A stretch of 10,503 nt of DNA from assembly GCA_028293775.1 (NCBI GenBank), contig JAQGOD010000386.1, positions 1-10,503 of the forward strand, written 5' to 3'. Position 1 is the stretch's first letter. Every line of letters begins with the position of its first letter. The position numbers were made by a program, and so were the translations under genes. The notes beneath the pieces are model-generated. The model saw nothing but the letters and a program-made list of their open reading frames with translations, was not told the origin of the DNA and ran no database searches. The DNA is from Gammaproteobacteria bacterium (GTDB lineage: Bacteria > Pseudomonadota > Gammaproteobacteria > Steroidobacterales > Steroidobacteraceae). Of the stretch, positions 1 to 6,467 are shown one piece after another.

Positions 1-8
1 ATTCTGAA

Positions 9-1117
9 ATGACCATGCTTACTTGCGCCGCTGAGATGTCGCGATACGAGGTGGCGCCGGGCGTGGGCGAGGCGCTGCGAAATTTCAGGCTTCCCGAAGA
101 GCTTGGCTTCGGGCTCGTGGCCGCACCGGTCATGTTTTCGGCTGACTGGTCCAATGGCGCCTGGAGCCGCGGCCAACTCATGCCTTACGGACCGATCGAA
201 ATTCTCCCGGGCGCCCGAGCGCTCCAATACGCCGAACTCGTTTTCGAGGGACTAAAGGCTTACCAGGTCGGCGACGCGGCCCGCAAGGCCGGCCCGAACT
301 TGTTTCGCCCACATGAAAACTGGCTGCGATTGGAGCGATCGGCGCGTCGCCTCTCGATGCCTGCGGTTCCAGAGACTCTGTTTTTCGATGCCATTGACGC
401 CATCGTAGGAAGCTGTCACCGCATCATTCCGCGCGAATCGGGTCGCTCACTCTACCTGCGTCCGTTCGTATTCGGCACCGAGCCAGGTTATCTGCTGCGC
501 AATTCCACGACCTTCCGCTTCATGGTGATCGCCAATCCTGTGGAAATCTATTCGTCGGGGCCGATGCGAGTTGCGATCGAGCGTGATGATGTGCGAGCAG
601 CGGTCGGCGGCGTCGGGGCGGCCAAGGCAGCCGCGAACTATGCCCGTCGCTGCGTGCGTCGAATGCCGCGGTGGCACGCGGTCTCACCGTTGCATTGTGG
701 CTCGATGCCCGCGAACAGCGCTTCATTCAGGAACTCTCCGGCATGAATCTTTTTGCGGTCATTGGCGGGGAACTGCATACCCCAGCGCTCGACGGCGCGA
801 TTCTTCCCGGCATCACGCGAGACTCGCTGATCAGGCTGGGCCGGCATCTTGGGTTCAAGGTCCACGAGCGCAACATGCTCCTCGATCAACTGCTGGCACA
901 GATCGTGAGCGGTGAATGCACTGAAGTGTTCGCCTGCGGCACGGCAGCCATCGTGAGTCCCATCGGCTTGCTTAGCGATCGGGACCACACGGACTACGTG
1001 CCAATCGGCGTGGACGGGGTTGCAGCACGGTTGCGCGAGACATTGCTGGCGATTCAAGAGCGTCGCGCGCCCGACCCTTTCTCTTGGACACGGGACGTGC
1101 CGCCGCTTGCGCTGTGA
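9..1117 (+). pseudogene. ilvE: Branched-chain amino acid aminotransferase (class II, fold type IV), frameshifted
   Basis: The intact enzyme would be a PLP-dependent transaminase interconverting Leu, Ile and Val with their 2-oxo acids in the cytoplasm. The reading frame from 9 carries FEGLKAY, YLRPFVFGTEP and the PLP-lysine region GVGAAKAAANYA (Lys206). After about 644 homology jumps to another frame, starting SLRASNAAV at 647 and continuing with LSGMNLF, ILPGITRDSLIRLGR and EVFACGTAAIVSPIG to the stop at 1115-1117. One missing base at about 642-647, beside the CCC run, explains the jump. Restored, the protein would have about 369 residues, normal for the bacterial class II group. Translation as it stands ends at 746, just beyond the PLP lysine, so the product should be inactive. 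The true start is uncertain because the frame is open to the window edge and no ribosome site is visible. A sequencing error is the main alternative to a real mutation. Family call is firm; substrate within the family is inferred. Confidence 0.85.
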
Positions 1118-1140
1118 AGGCCGTCCGCCCTCGGCGCTGC

Positions 1141-1739
1141 TCAGGGCCGACGCACGATCTTGCCGTCCTTCATCACGAAATTGATCTTGCGTAAGTTCTC
1201 GATATCCTCGAGCGGATTGGCGGGCATCGCCACCAAGTCCGCACTCAGGCCTTGTTGAGCGACGCTGCCGCGCGCCTTGTTGACCCGTAGCAGCTTCGCC
1301 GCACCGCCTTGCGTATTTCGGCCGGACCATCGGCATCGATGTATTCTAACTGCCAGAACGGGCCCTGCCGCGGAGGTACGTCCCGCGACTGGCCGCCGAA
1401 GGGCGCAATGATCTTGCCGGAATCGATGATGGTGGGGCCCACGAACCATCCTGAGTCGATGGCGCGGCGCACATCGCTCATTGCCCATTGACCGCGCAGG
1501 CCCCGCAAGGTCGAACTCTGGTTCAAGTAGAAAGACTCGAACGGAGCGTCTCCCGCGATTTCCGTCAGCGTCATATGAGTGTGCGCATCGATGAGGCCGG
1601 GCGCGACCCATTCGTGCGATAGATCGATGACATCGGCGCCCGGGGGTATCGCGATCCCGGCGCCGATCGCCTTGATCCTGCCGCTCTCAACCAGGATGAT
1701 CTGGTCCTTGGCGCTGCTTCCATGCGCCGGATCGATGGT
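1141..1739 (-). pseudogene. Amidohydrolase remnant: no start, internal deletion and frameshift
   Basis: This is a decayed metal-dependent amidohydrolase of the imidazolonepropionase/prolidase-like group, normally a TIM-barrel hydrolase of about 400 or more residues. From 1739 the frame reads TIDPAHGSS, then VAPGLIDAHTHM (the HxH metal ligands), SGKIIAPFGGQ and DADGPAEIRKAV, ending at about 1302. Near 1298-1306 homology jumps to another frame that gives the family C-terminus: AAKLLRVNKARGSV, SADLVAMPANPLED, INFVMKDGKIVRRP, stop at 1141-1143. The barrel segment between, which should hold the remaining metal ligands (His, His, Asp), is missing; I estimate roughly 200 residues. There is no ATG, GTG or TTG in frame before the HTHM methionine at 1574, and the first homologous codon follows directly on the receptor's TAG stop, so signal peptide and start are lost too. 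It converges on the aminotransferase pseudogene with 23 bases between them. It was probably once co-transcribed with the receptor. The substrate cannot be inferred. Confidence 0.85.
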
Positions 1740-4136
1740 CTAAAACCGGTAGTTCACGTGCATCTTGAACCAGCGCGGCATGCCGGGGTAAACCTGCGCG
1801 AGACCATTGATGGAAGTGTTGTCGAATCCCATCACGCCGTAGTGCTTGTTCGCGACGTTTTCGACCGATGCGCCCACCTCGAGCTTTTCTCCCTGAGGCG
1901 AGTAGTTGACGCGCACGTTGGCAACGCCGAAGCCCGATTGTTCCACCGCCGGGACGTCCGTCAGATTGAACCAGAACTTCGAGAGATAATTGCCGTCGAC
2001 TTGGAATGCCATGTGGCCGCTGCCCACCGGCAGGGTGTAACGGGCCATGGCGTTGCCCGTCCAGCGCGGCGCGTTCCCGGGAACATAGTCAGCGGGCGGA
2101 AGCGGCGTTCCCGCGGCCGTGCAACACCGGGCAGCGACGTTTTTCACCAGCGCATCGACATACGCCACGCCGAGGCCGAAGCGCCATGCCGCGCTCGGTA
2201 CCCAGTCGAGTTCTGCTTCCGCACCCTCATGCCTCGCATCGGCGTTGACGATCAACTGCTCCAGGCCCAGGGTGTAAATTAGGGCTTGATAGTTCTGATA
2301 TTTATAGTAGTAGGCCGCCGCATTGAAGCGCAGCGTGTGGTCCAGGAACTCCGACTTGAACCCTGCTTCGTAAGACGTCAGAGTCTCGGGTTTGAATGAC
2401 AACGTATTCAAGTCATTGATGGTGATCGGAAACAGCGGCGCGTTGAAGCCGCCGGCCTTGACGCCTCGGTTGTAGCTGACGTACGCCAAAACATCCTTCG
2501 AGAGATGCAGGTCCATCTGCGCCTTGCCGCTGTAGAGATTATCCGAGCGGTGCCCTTGGTAATTCGTGAGCACGCTGCCGTCCGGCGGCGTCAGCAATCT
2601 GATTTGGTTGGTCACATTCGTCGGGAAGTATTCAAACGGATACCAGGAGAAGTGGTAGTCCTTGCGGTCGGCCGTGAAGCGCGCCCCTACCGTGAAGCCA
2701 ATCAGATCGGTCGCACGGTACTCAAGCTGTCCGAAGGCCGCTCCGGACTTGGTGAGGAGATCATAAGGAGACTTCGTCTCCGGGATGCCGCCGTCGGGTC
2801 CTGGAACGCCGCCGGTGGTCCAGAACGTCGTGTAGCTTCCGTACGGCCAAAAGCCGAGGTTCGAACCCGGCCCAAAGTAGCCATTGTTGGGATTCGTGTT
2901 GCTTTGGAATTCTTTCGAGGTCCAAAATGCCGGGCCGATCCAGCCCTCGAAATAGTTGCCGGCGATTCGTAGCGCATAAATGCCGGCGGTCCAATTGAAT
3001 TTGTCATCGCCGCCGTTCAGTCGCGCTTCGAGCGACTGTTGATTCACATTGCTGCCATTGAAGAATTCGAACAGATTATAAGGGGAGGCGTCGGAGTCCT
3101 CTTGATAGTCCTTGCGCAGGTGCGAGTAATCGCCGATGACCGTCAACGTGGTGCCGCCGAAGTTTTCGGTGAATTTCGCCGTCAGGCCGCTGGTATCCAG
3201 TTTCGCAAAGCCGCTGATGTTATCGCGGATCGTAAACGGACCGCTATTGGGCAAGCCCGTGGCATTGCACCCGGGGCAAGTGCCCCAAAAATTTTCCGTG
3301 GGTCCCAGAAAAACATCGACGCCGTTCCCGATGGGCTTGGTCGCGTACTCCTCCCAAGATCCGGCGCTCACGTTCTCGCGGCTGGCGCGAGAGATCAACA
3401 GCAGCTGAGCACTGTTCGTTAGTTTGAACAGCAACTGGCCGCGCAGGGCATAGTCATTGCCATTCTCGGCATCGCGCGCACCGCCGGCGACGTTGGTGAA
3501 CAACGGATCATAGTGGTTCGACTCGAACGACAACCGACCATCTACGCCGTTCCACAGCGGACCGTTTATGGCGCCCTCGACGCGCAACAAGTTGCGTTGG
3601 CCAAAAGTTGTATTGACGTACCCTCCGAACTCATCGGTGGGCCGGTTGGTGACGAAATTCGCAAGGCCGCCTGTGGCATTGCGGCCGAACAAAGTGCCCT
3701 GCGGGCCTCGCAATACCTCGACGCGATCGACGTCGAACAACGAGAACGCCAGTCCCGCCATCTGGCTCACATACACGTCATCGACGTAGATTGCCGCCGG
3801 ACTTTCCTGATGGTCGGCGAAGTCATTTTGAGTAACACCGCGAATGGCAAGGCTGAATGATGACGGCCCGTTCGGTTGGGTGAGGACCACCGCTGGCATG
3901 GACTTCGTGATGTCGGTGGCGGTGGCGGCGCCGAGCGAGTTCAGATCGGCGCCGGTGATCGCCGACAGCGAAATGCCGATGTCCTGCGAGTTCTGCTCGC
4001 GCTTCTGGGCGGTGACCACGATTTCCTCGAGGGCTCCGGAAGAAGACGTCGTTTGGGCATGGACCGACATGCAGGTCGCCGCCAGCATGACGGCAAGCGT
4101 ATAGCGCGCGGATCCGCAGATGCGTGTGTTCAACAT
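1740..4136 (-). CDS. TonB-dependent outer-membrane receptor
   Basis: A 798-residue outer-membrane transporter that imports an unidentified ligand using TonB/ExbBD energy. Residues 1-27 are a signal peptide (hydrophobic core YTLAVMLAAT, probable cleavage VHA|QTT). A TonB-box-like EEIVVTA lies at 37-43. The plug domain follows and ends in the typical stretch VEVLRGPQGTLFGRNATGG. The remainder is a 22-strand-type barrel ending in MHVNYRF with the C-terminal Phe required for barrel insertion. I prefer the ATG at 4134-4136, because AAGGGG (complement of 4143-4148) lies 6 bases upstream and the signal peptide then starts well. An in-frame ATG at 4166 would add ten residues and has no ribosome site. 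Loops contain a CPGC pair and a CC pair, possibly disulfides. The gene looks intact. An amidohydrolase remnant follows its TAG stop with no gap, suggesting the substrate was once hydrolysed after uptake. It resembles receptors for small organic compounds as much as siderophore receptors; the ligand is unknown. Confidence 0.93.
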   Translation of the reverse strand: MLNTRICGSARYTLAVMLAATCMSVHAQTTSSSGALEEIVVTAQKREQNSQDIGISLSAITGADLNSLGAATATDITKSMPAVVLTQPNGPSSFSLAIRGVTQNDFADHQESPAAIYVDDVYVSQMAGLAFSLFDVDRVEVLRGPQGTLFGRNATGGLANFVTNRPTDEFGGYVNTTFGQRNLLRVEGAINGPLWNGVDGRLSFESNHYDPLFTNVAGGARDAENGNDYALRGQLLFKLTNSAQLLLISRASRENVSAGSWEEYATKPIGNGVDVFLGPTENFWGTCPGCNATGLPNSGPFTIRDNISGFAKLDTSGLTAKFTENFGGTTLTVIGDYSHLRKDYQEDSDASPYNLFEFFNGSNVNQQSLEARLNGGDDKFNWTAGIYALRIAGNYFEGWIGPAFWTSKEFQSNTNPNNGYFGPGSNLGFWPYGSYTTFWTTGGVPGPDGGIPETKSPYDLLTKSGAAFGQLEYRATDLIGFTVGARFTADRKDYHFSWYPFEYFPTNVTNQIRLLTPPDGSVLTNYQGHRSDNLYSGKAQMDLHLSKDVLAYVSYNRGVKAGGFNAPLFPITINDLNTLSFKPETLTSYEAGFKSEFLDHTLRFNAAAYYYKYQNYQALIYTLGLEQLIVNADARHEGAEAELDWVPSAAWRFGLGVAYVDALVKNVAARCCTAAGTPLPPADYVPGNAPRWTGNAMARYTLPVGSGHMAFQVDGNYLSKFWFNLTDVPAVEQSGFGVANVRVNYSPQGEKLEVGASVENVANKHYGVMGFDNTSINGLAQVYPGMPRWFKMHVNYRF

Positions 4137-4236
4137 GACTATCCCCTTAACAATTATTAGATTCATCTCATCTACACTTGCGCGCCGCGAGCGTCGATTG
4201 ATGGCAGCTCAGCGCATGCGGTGGCTACAGGCAGAA

Positions 4237-4265
4237 TAGATAATGAACGGCCGTCAAGCAATCAA
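4237..4265 (-). promoter_or_regulatory. Weak candidate promoter for the TonB receptor
   Basis: On the complement, TTGATT (4260-4265) and TATCTA (4237-4242) are spaced by 17 bases, a sigma-70-like layout with 4/6 and 3/6 matches. It would leave a leader of about 90 bases before the chosen ATG. A second TTGACG sits inside the spacer but has no well-placed -10. This is a pattern match only. Confidence 0.22.
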
Positions 4266-4277
4266 TTCAGGGCGTCG

Positions 4278-4301
4278 CGCCAATTCCGCCACAATTTGGC
4301 G
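4278..4301. repeat. Imperfect inverted repeat upstream of the receptor gene
   Basis: CGCCAATT at 4278-4285 and AATTTGGCG at 4293-4301 form an imperfect inverted repeat (one extra base in the right arm) around a 7-base centre. It lies about 140 bases upstream of the receptor start. It could be an operator or an RNA hairpin. The 212-base gap 4167-4378 that contains it holds no recognisable gene on either strand. Confidence 0.35.
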
Positions 4302-4364
4302 ACCTATACATAGAACAGCGCGGCATCAGTCGGGAGTGACCAACTTGATCGTTGTCGTATGTGC

Positions 4365-4383
4365 GGTGACATCCATGGTCACC
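4365..4383 (-). other. Hairpin overlapping the P460-like gene stop
   Basis: GGTGAC (4365-4370) and GTCACC (4378-4383) pair perfectly around a 7-base loop and span the stop codon of the haem protein gene. In the transcript it is not followed by a U-run, so it is not a standard intrinsic terminator. It could stabilise the 3' end or assist termination. Confidence 0.35.
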
Positions 4384-4939
4384 TCTTGGGGTACTCCGTG
4401 AAAACGTAGTCCTGCTTCTTCACTATCGTGTGGCACACGAACCCACACTTGGCGTCGTTCCCCTGCGGAGGCGTATCCATCAGTGTGCCGAGCCTGAAGG
4501 TATCGGACGCGGCGTCATACTCAAACTCGCCATATCCCCATCCGCCGCTGTCCGAGAATCTCTTGCTATCCTTCAGCATGAAATCAACATCATGGAGGGT
4601 GCCGGCCACGAGCGGCTGACCGGGGGCCGATTCGTTCTTTTTCGGATTCCAATGGATCTTCGCCATTTTGGCGCCGTCGGGGAAAGGCTTGCCGTTACCG
4701 GGAACACCGGCCTTGTATGCGTCGATCATCGCGGGATTCCCCAGAATCACGGCAAGCATCTCTCCGTTATGACTGATAGAGATGGTCTGCCAGCCTTCGT
4801 ATCCCTTGAACTCGGAGAACGCGAGCCCATTCGGCACTTTGAGGCTGTACTTGTCCTGTGCGGATATGGCCCTGCCGCCCACCAAGACCACCAGCACTAC
4901 CGCAGTGATTACCATCAGCCAGGATGAAATTTTCGTCAC
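4379..4939 (-). CDS. Cytochrome P460-family periplasmic haem protein
   Basis: A 186-residue exported protein related to cytochrome P460 and cytochrome c'-beta. Some relatives oxidise hydroxylamine or bind NO; this one's activity is unknown. Residues 1-27 are a signal peptide (core WLMVITAVVLVVLVGG, probable cleavage ISA|QDK), so it acts in the periplasm. Family features in order: GYEGWQTISISHNGEMLAVI (46-65), FPDGAKMAKIHW (86-97), VDFMLKDSKRFSDSGGWGYG, and the C-terminal haem site at 165-170 followed by DYVFTEYPKR. The haem motif reads C165-G-F-V-C169-H170, which is CX3CH rather than CXXCH. The start is GTG at 4937-4939, chosen because GGAGGA (complement of 4947-4952) lies 7 bases upstream; an ATG at 4944-4946 abuts the ribosome site and is out of frame. 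It is flanked by gaps of about 210-220 bases and so is probably a single transcription unit. Without alignment I cannot say whether the lysine that cross-links haem in true P460 is present. Confidence 0.9.
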   Translation of the reverse strand: MTKISSWLMVITAVVLVVLVGGRAISAQDKYSLKVPNGLAFSEFKGYEGWQTISISHNGEMLAVILGNPAMIDAYKAGVPGNGKPFPDGAKMAKIHWNPKKNESAPGQPLVAGTLHDVDFMLKDSKRFSDSGGWGYGEFEYDAASDTFRLGTLMDTPPQGNDAKCGFVCHTIVKKQDYVFTEYPKR

Positions 4940-5035
4940 GGCTCATTCCTCCGTTGTATGGCACAAGGGCCGAGCGTGTTCGTTCTTGCCGCTCTCAGGG
5001 ATACAGCAGCTCGTAAGCGGATCGCCGCGACTATA

Positions 5036-5052
5036 AGCCCCAATTCGGGGCT
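5036..5052. repeat. Perfect hairpin between VOC and P460 genes
   Basis: AGCCCC (5036-5041) and GGGGCT (5047-5052) form a perfect 6-bp stem with a 5-base loop. It lies about 107 bases beyond the VOC stop and 97 bases before the P460-like start. Neither side has a clear T-run: the + side has CACACAATCATTTTAAT and the - side TATAGTCG. It could be a weak terminator for the VOC transcript or a leader structure. The rest of the 4940-5159 gap holds no recognisable gene; an AT-rich patch near 5054-5075 may carry the P460 promoter. Confidence 0.4.
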
Positions 5053-5159
5053 CACACAATCATTTTAATAATTGCTTTGCAGCATTCGGAACATCATGCC
5101 CGGTCGCACAAAGTGCTCATTGAATTTATTTACGCGGACGGAGTAAGGTGAGGCGCGAA

Positions 5160-5573
5160 TCATTCCCGTGCCGGCATGCCTTTCGGGTCCATCCATATCA
5201 CTTCCCAGACATGACCGTCCGGGTCCTCGAAGCTGCGGCCAAACATGAAACCGTAGTCTTGCGGCGGGTTGACGTCGGCAGCGCCTCCAGCTTTGCCGGC
5301 AGCATCCGCCATTGCATTGACGGCATCGCGGCTATCACCCGACAGCGCCAGCATCACCTCACCCGCCACATGCGCATCGGAAATCGGCTTCTTGGTGAAC
5401 ACCGCCCATTTGGCATGCGTCAGCAACATCACGTGGATGGCTTCCGAAAACACCATACACGCGCCGGTTTCGTCGGTGAACTGCGGATTGTTAGTGGCGC
5501 CAAGTGCCTCATAGAAGGCCCTGGCCTTCGGCAAATTGCGCACAGGAAGGTTAACGAAAATCATCCTGCTCAT
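5160..5573 (-). CDS. VOC-superfamily (glyoxalase-fold) protein
   Basis: A 137-residue cytoplasmic protein of the vicinal-oxygen-chelate fold (glyoxalase/bleomycin-resistance/extradiol dioxygenase superfamily). The opening MIFVNLPVRNLPKARAFYEA is the usual first beta-strand and helix, and FEDPDGHVWEVIWMDP near the end supplies the typical His/Glu positions (H121, E124) of the metal-binding edge. Length is normal for a single-module member made of two beta-alpha-beta-beta-beta units. The start ATG at 5571-5573 is supported by AAAGAGGAG (complement of 5581-5589), 7 bases upstream. It belongs to a widespread uncharacterised subgroup, so no reaction can be assigned. A perfect palindrome lies 48-59 bases upstream, and a YceI remnant ends just before that. 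Neighbouring genes are on the same strand but separated by gaps, so it probably has its own promoter. Confidence 0.9.
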   Translation of the reverse strand: MSRMIFVNLPVRNLPKARAFYEALGATNNPQFTDETGACMVFSEAIHVMLLTHAKWAVFTKKPISDAHVAGEVMLALSGDSRDAVNAMADAAGKAGGAADVNPPQDYGFMFGRSFEDPDGHVWEVIWMDPKGMPARE

Positions 5574-5620
5574 CGGTCGTCTCCTCTTTATTGCTGCTTG
5601 GTGTCCCTAATAATCAGGCT

Positions 5621-5632
5621 GCCAAATTTGGC
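5621..5632. promoter_or_regulatory. Perfect palindrome GCCAAATTTGGC upstream of the VOC gene
   Basis: A 12-base perfect palindrome centred about 53 bases upstream of the VOC start codon, in the 69-base gap between the end of the YceI remnant and the gene. Position and symmetry fit a dimeric repressor or activator site. The arm AATTTGGCG also occurs in the inverted repeat upstream of the receptor gene. No regulator gene is visible in the window. Confidence 0.35.
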
Positions 5633-5642
5633 GGGCCCTCAC

Positions 5643-5804
5643 TCATTCTTGATGGCTCGCCTCCGGGAATTTTGCGGTATCAAAAAAATCCGGTCCCCTC
5701 GCCCACTCGTTGAGCTTGTCTTGGCCAAAGTCAATGCTGTTTAGGTCAATCGTCACACTGATCTGTCCGGCACTCGCCGCTCGGTCGAGGCTCACTGAGC
5801 CAGT
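5643..5804 (-). pseudogene. YceI-family protein remnant, truncated at both ends
   Basis: Reading the complement directly after the SRPBCC stop codon gives 53 codons: TGSVSLDRAASAGQISVTID, LNSIDFGQDKLNEWARGPDF and FDTAKFPEASHQE, then TGA at 5643-5645. This matches the middle of YceI-family lipocalin-like periplasmic proteins, whose usual pattern is G-x-V-x-LD, V-x-V-x-ID-x-x-SI-x-(T/F)-G, then R-x-x-DFFD-x-x-(K/Y)-(Y/F)-P. A normal YceI has about 170-190 residues, so roughly the first 40-50 and last 80-90 residues are missing, and there is no start codon at a sensible place or signal peptide. The last codons SHQE no longer look like the family, so the 3' breakpoint is near 5655. YceI proteins bind isoprenoid-type lipids and are linked to alkali or osmotic stress. 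This fragment should have no function as protein, though it may carry regulatory DNA for the VOC gene downstream. Confidence 0.72.
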
Positions 5805-6347
5805 TTAGGTGCCGACGGAGTGCTGCCGTTCGGCCAGCACTTTGAGGCTGACCAATCCCTTCTCGAATTCGCCGCCGACCATCTTGTCCATGTTGAAGAT
5901 CGTGCCCATCAGTTTATGCGTGTAGGGACTGCGACCGGTCATTGTCCAAGTGACAGTCGTCGCGGAACCCGCAGGAACCAGCGTCAATTCGGCCGTGTTC
6001 GTGGCGCTGATCGGTTTCAGGAACTGCAGCCGCATCACCACCCTCGCAGCCGCAGAGGACTCGGTGATCTCCATGCGCCCCTTGCCGGTCTTGCCCGTGC
6101 TATCCCACGCATAGGCAGCGCCCTTCCCGGACTGGGGACCGCTGTACTCAATTTTCAGTCCTGGGTCCCCTTGTGCGAATGGATTCCAGCTGTTGAAGCC
6201 GTGCAGGTCATTGATGTAAACAAAAACGGCCTCGGGCGCGGCCTCGATCGACTGCGAGCGCGTAATGCGAAAGTCCGACGGTTTCAGGGCAACGTATACC
6301 AAGAACCCGGCAATGGCGGCCAGCATGAGGGCAACAAGTTTCAACAT
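5805..6347 (-). CDS. Membrane-anchored SRPBCC (polyketide cyclase/START-like) protein
   Basis: A 180-residue protein with an N-terminal hydrophobic helix (residues 3-20, LKLVALMLAAIAGFLVYV) followed by a SRPBCC hydrophobic-ligand-binding domain of the polyketide cyclase/dehydrase type. Recognisable elements are FRITRSQSIEAAPEAVFVYI (first strand and helix), the FNSWNPFAQGDP turn, YSGPQSGKGAAYAW, and the long C-terminal helix MVGGEFEKGLVSLKVLAE that closes the cavity. The ligand and reaction are unknown; the anchor suggests the domain faces the periplasm. I choose the ATG at 6345-6347 because GGAG (complement of 6354-6357) is 6 bases upstream and the protein then begins at its membrane helix. 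In-frame ATGs at 6350 and 6359 are less well spaced, and the 38-residue extension to 6461 has no family-like sequence. The YceI remnant begins at the base after its TAA stop. The 120-base gap upstream contains a 15-base palindrome. Confidence 0.88.
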   Translation of the reverse strand: MLKLVALMLAAIAGFLVYVALKPSDFRITRSQSIEAAPEAVFVYINDLHGFNSWNPFAQGDPGLKIEYSGPQSGKGAAYAWDSTGKTGKGRMEITESSAAARVVMRLQFLKPISATNTAELTLVPAGSATTVTWTMTGRSPYTHKLMGTIFNMDKMVGGEFEKGLVSLKVLAERQHSVGT

Positions 6348-6442
6348 CATAGTCTCCATAAAGGGCTGGCCAAGCGTCCCTGCGATCAGTCGCACGGGCG
6401 GTCTTGCTGCTACGACGAAGCTCGGCGGCTGATTTCGACACG

Positions 6443-6457
6443 CTTGCGATTCGCAAG
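6443..6457. promoter_or_regulatory. 15-base palindrome CTTGCGA-T-TCGCAAG
   Basis: Perfect 7-bp arms around a single central base, between the glycosylase stop (6468) and the SRPBCC start (6347), about 96 bases upstream of the latter. It has the form of a dimeric transcription-factor site. It is not followed by a T-run, and its one-base centre is too tight for an RNA hairpin without opening pairs, so a terminator is unlikely. The rest of the 6348-6467 gap shows nothing recognisable. Confidence 0.4.
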
Positions 6458-6467
6458 TCACGCATGG

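Noticed and set aside
636..671. Programmed -1 frameshift producing a functional aminotransferase
   Set aside because: No slippery heptamer or obvious downstream stimulatory structure at the frame change, and no precedent I know of in this family; mutation or sequencing error is simpler.
1127..1147. Bidirectional terminator between the two convergent pseudogenes
   Set aside because: Only a 5-bp GCCCT/AGGGC stem with an 11-base loop and no T-run on either side.
638..1336. 232-codon open frame on the - strand
   Set aside because: It is antisense to the aminotransferase and runs into the amidohydrolase remnant; it matches no known domain.
5736..5756. Direct repeat ATTGAC spaced 15 bases as a response-regulator site
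   Set aside because: Both copies are Ile-Asp codons inside the YceI remnant (TID and SID), so coding history explains them.
6348..6461. 38-residue N-terminal extension of the SRPBCC protein
   Set aside because: It lacks family similarity, contains the palindrome, and the ATG at 6347 has a better ribosome site and puts the membrane helix at the N-terminus.
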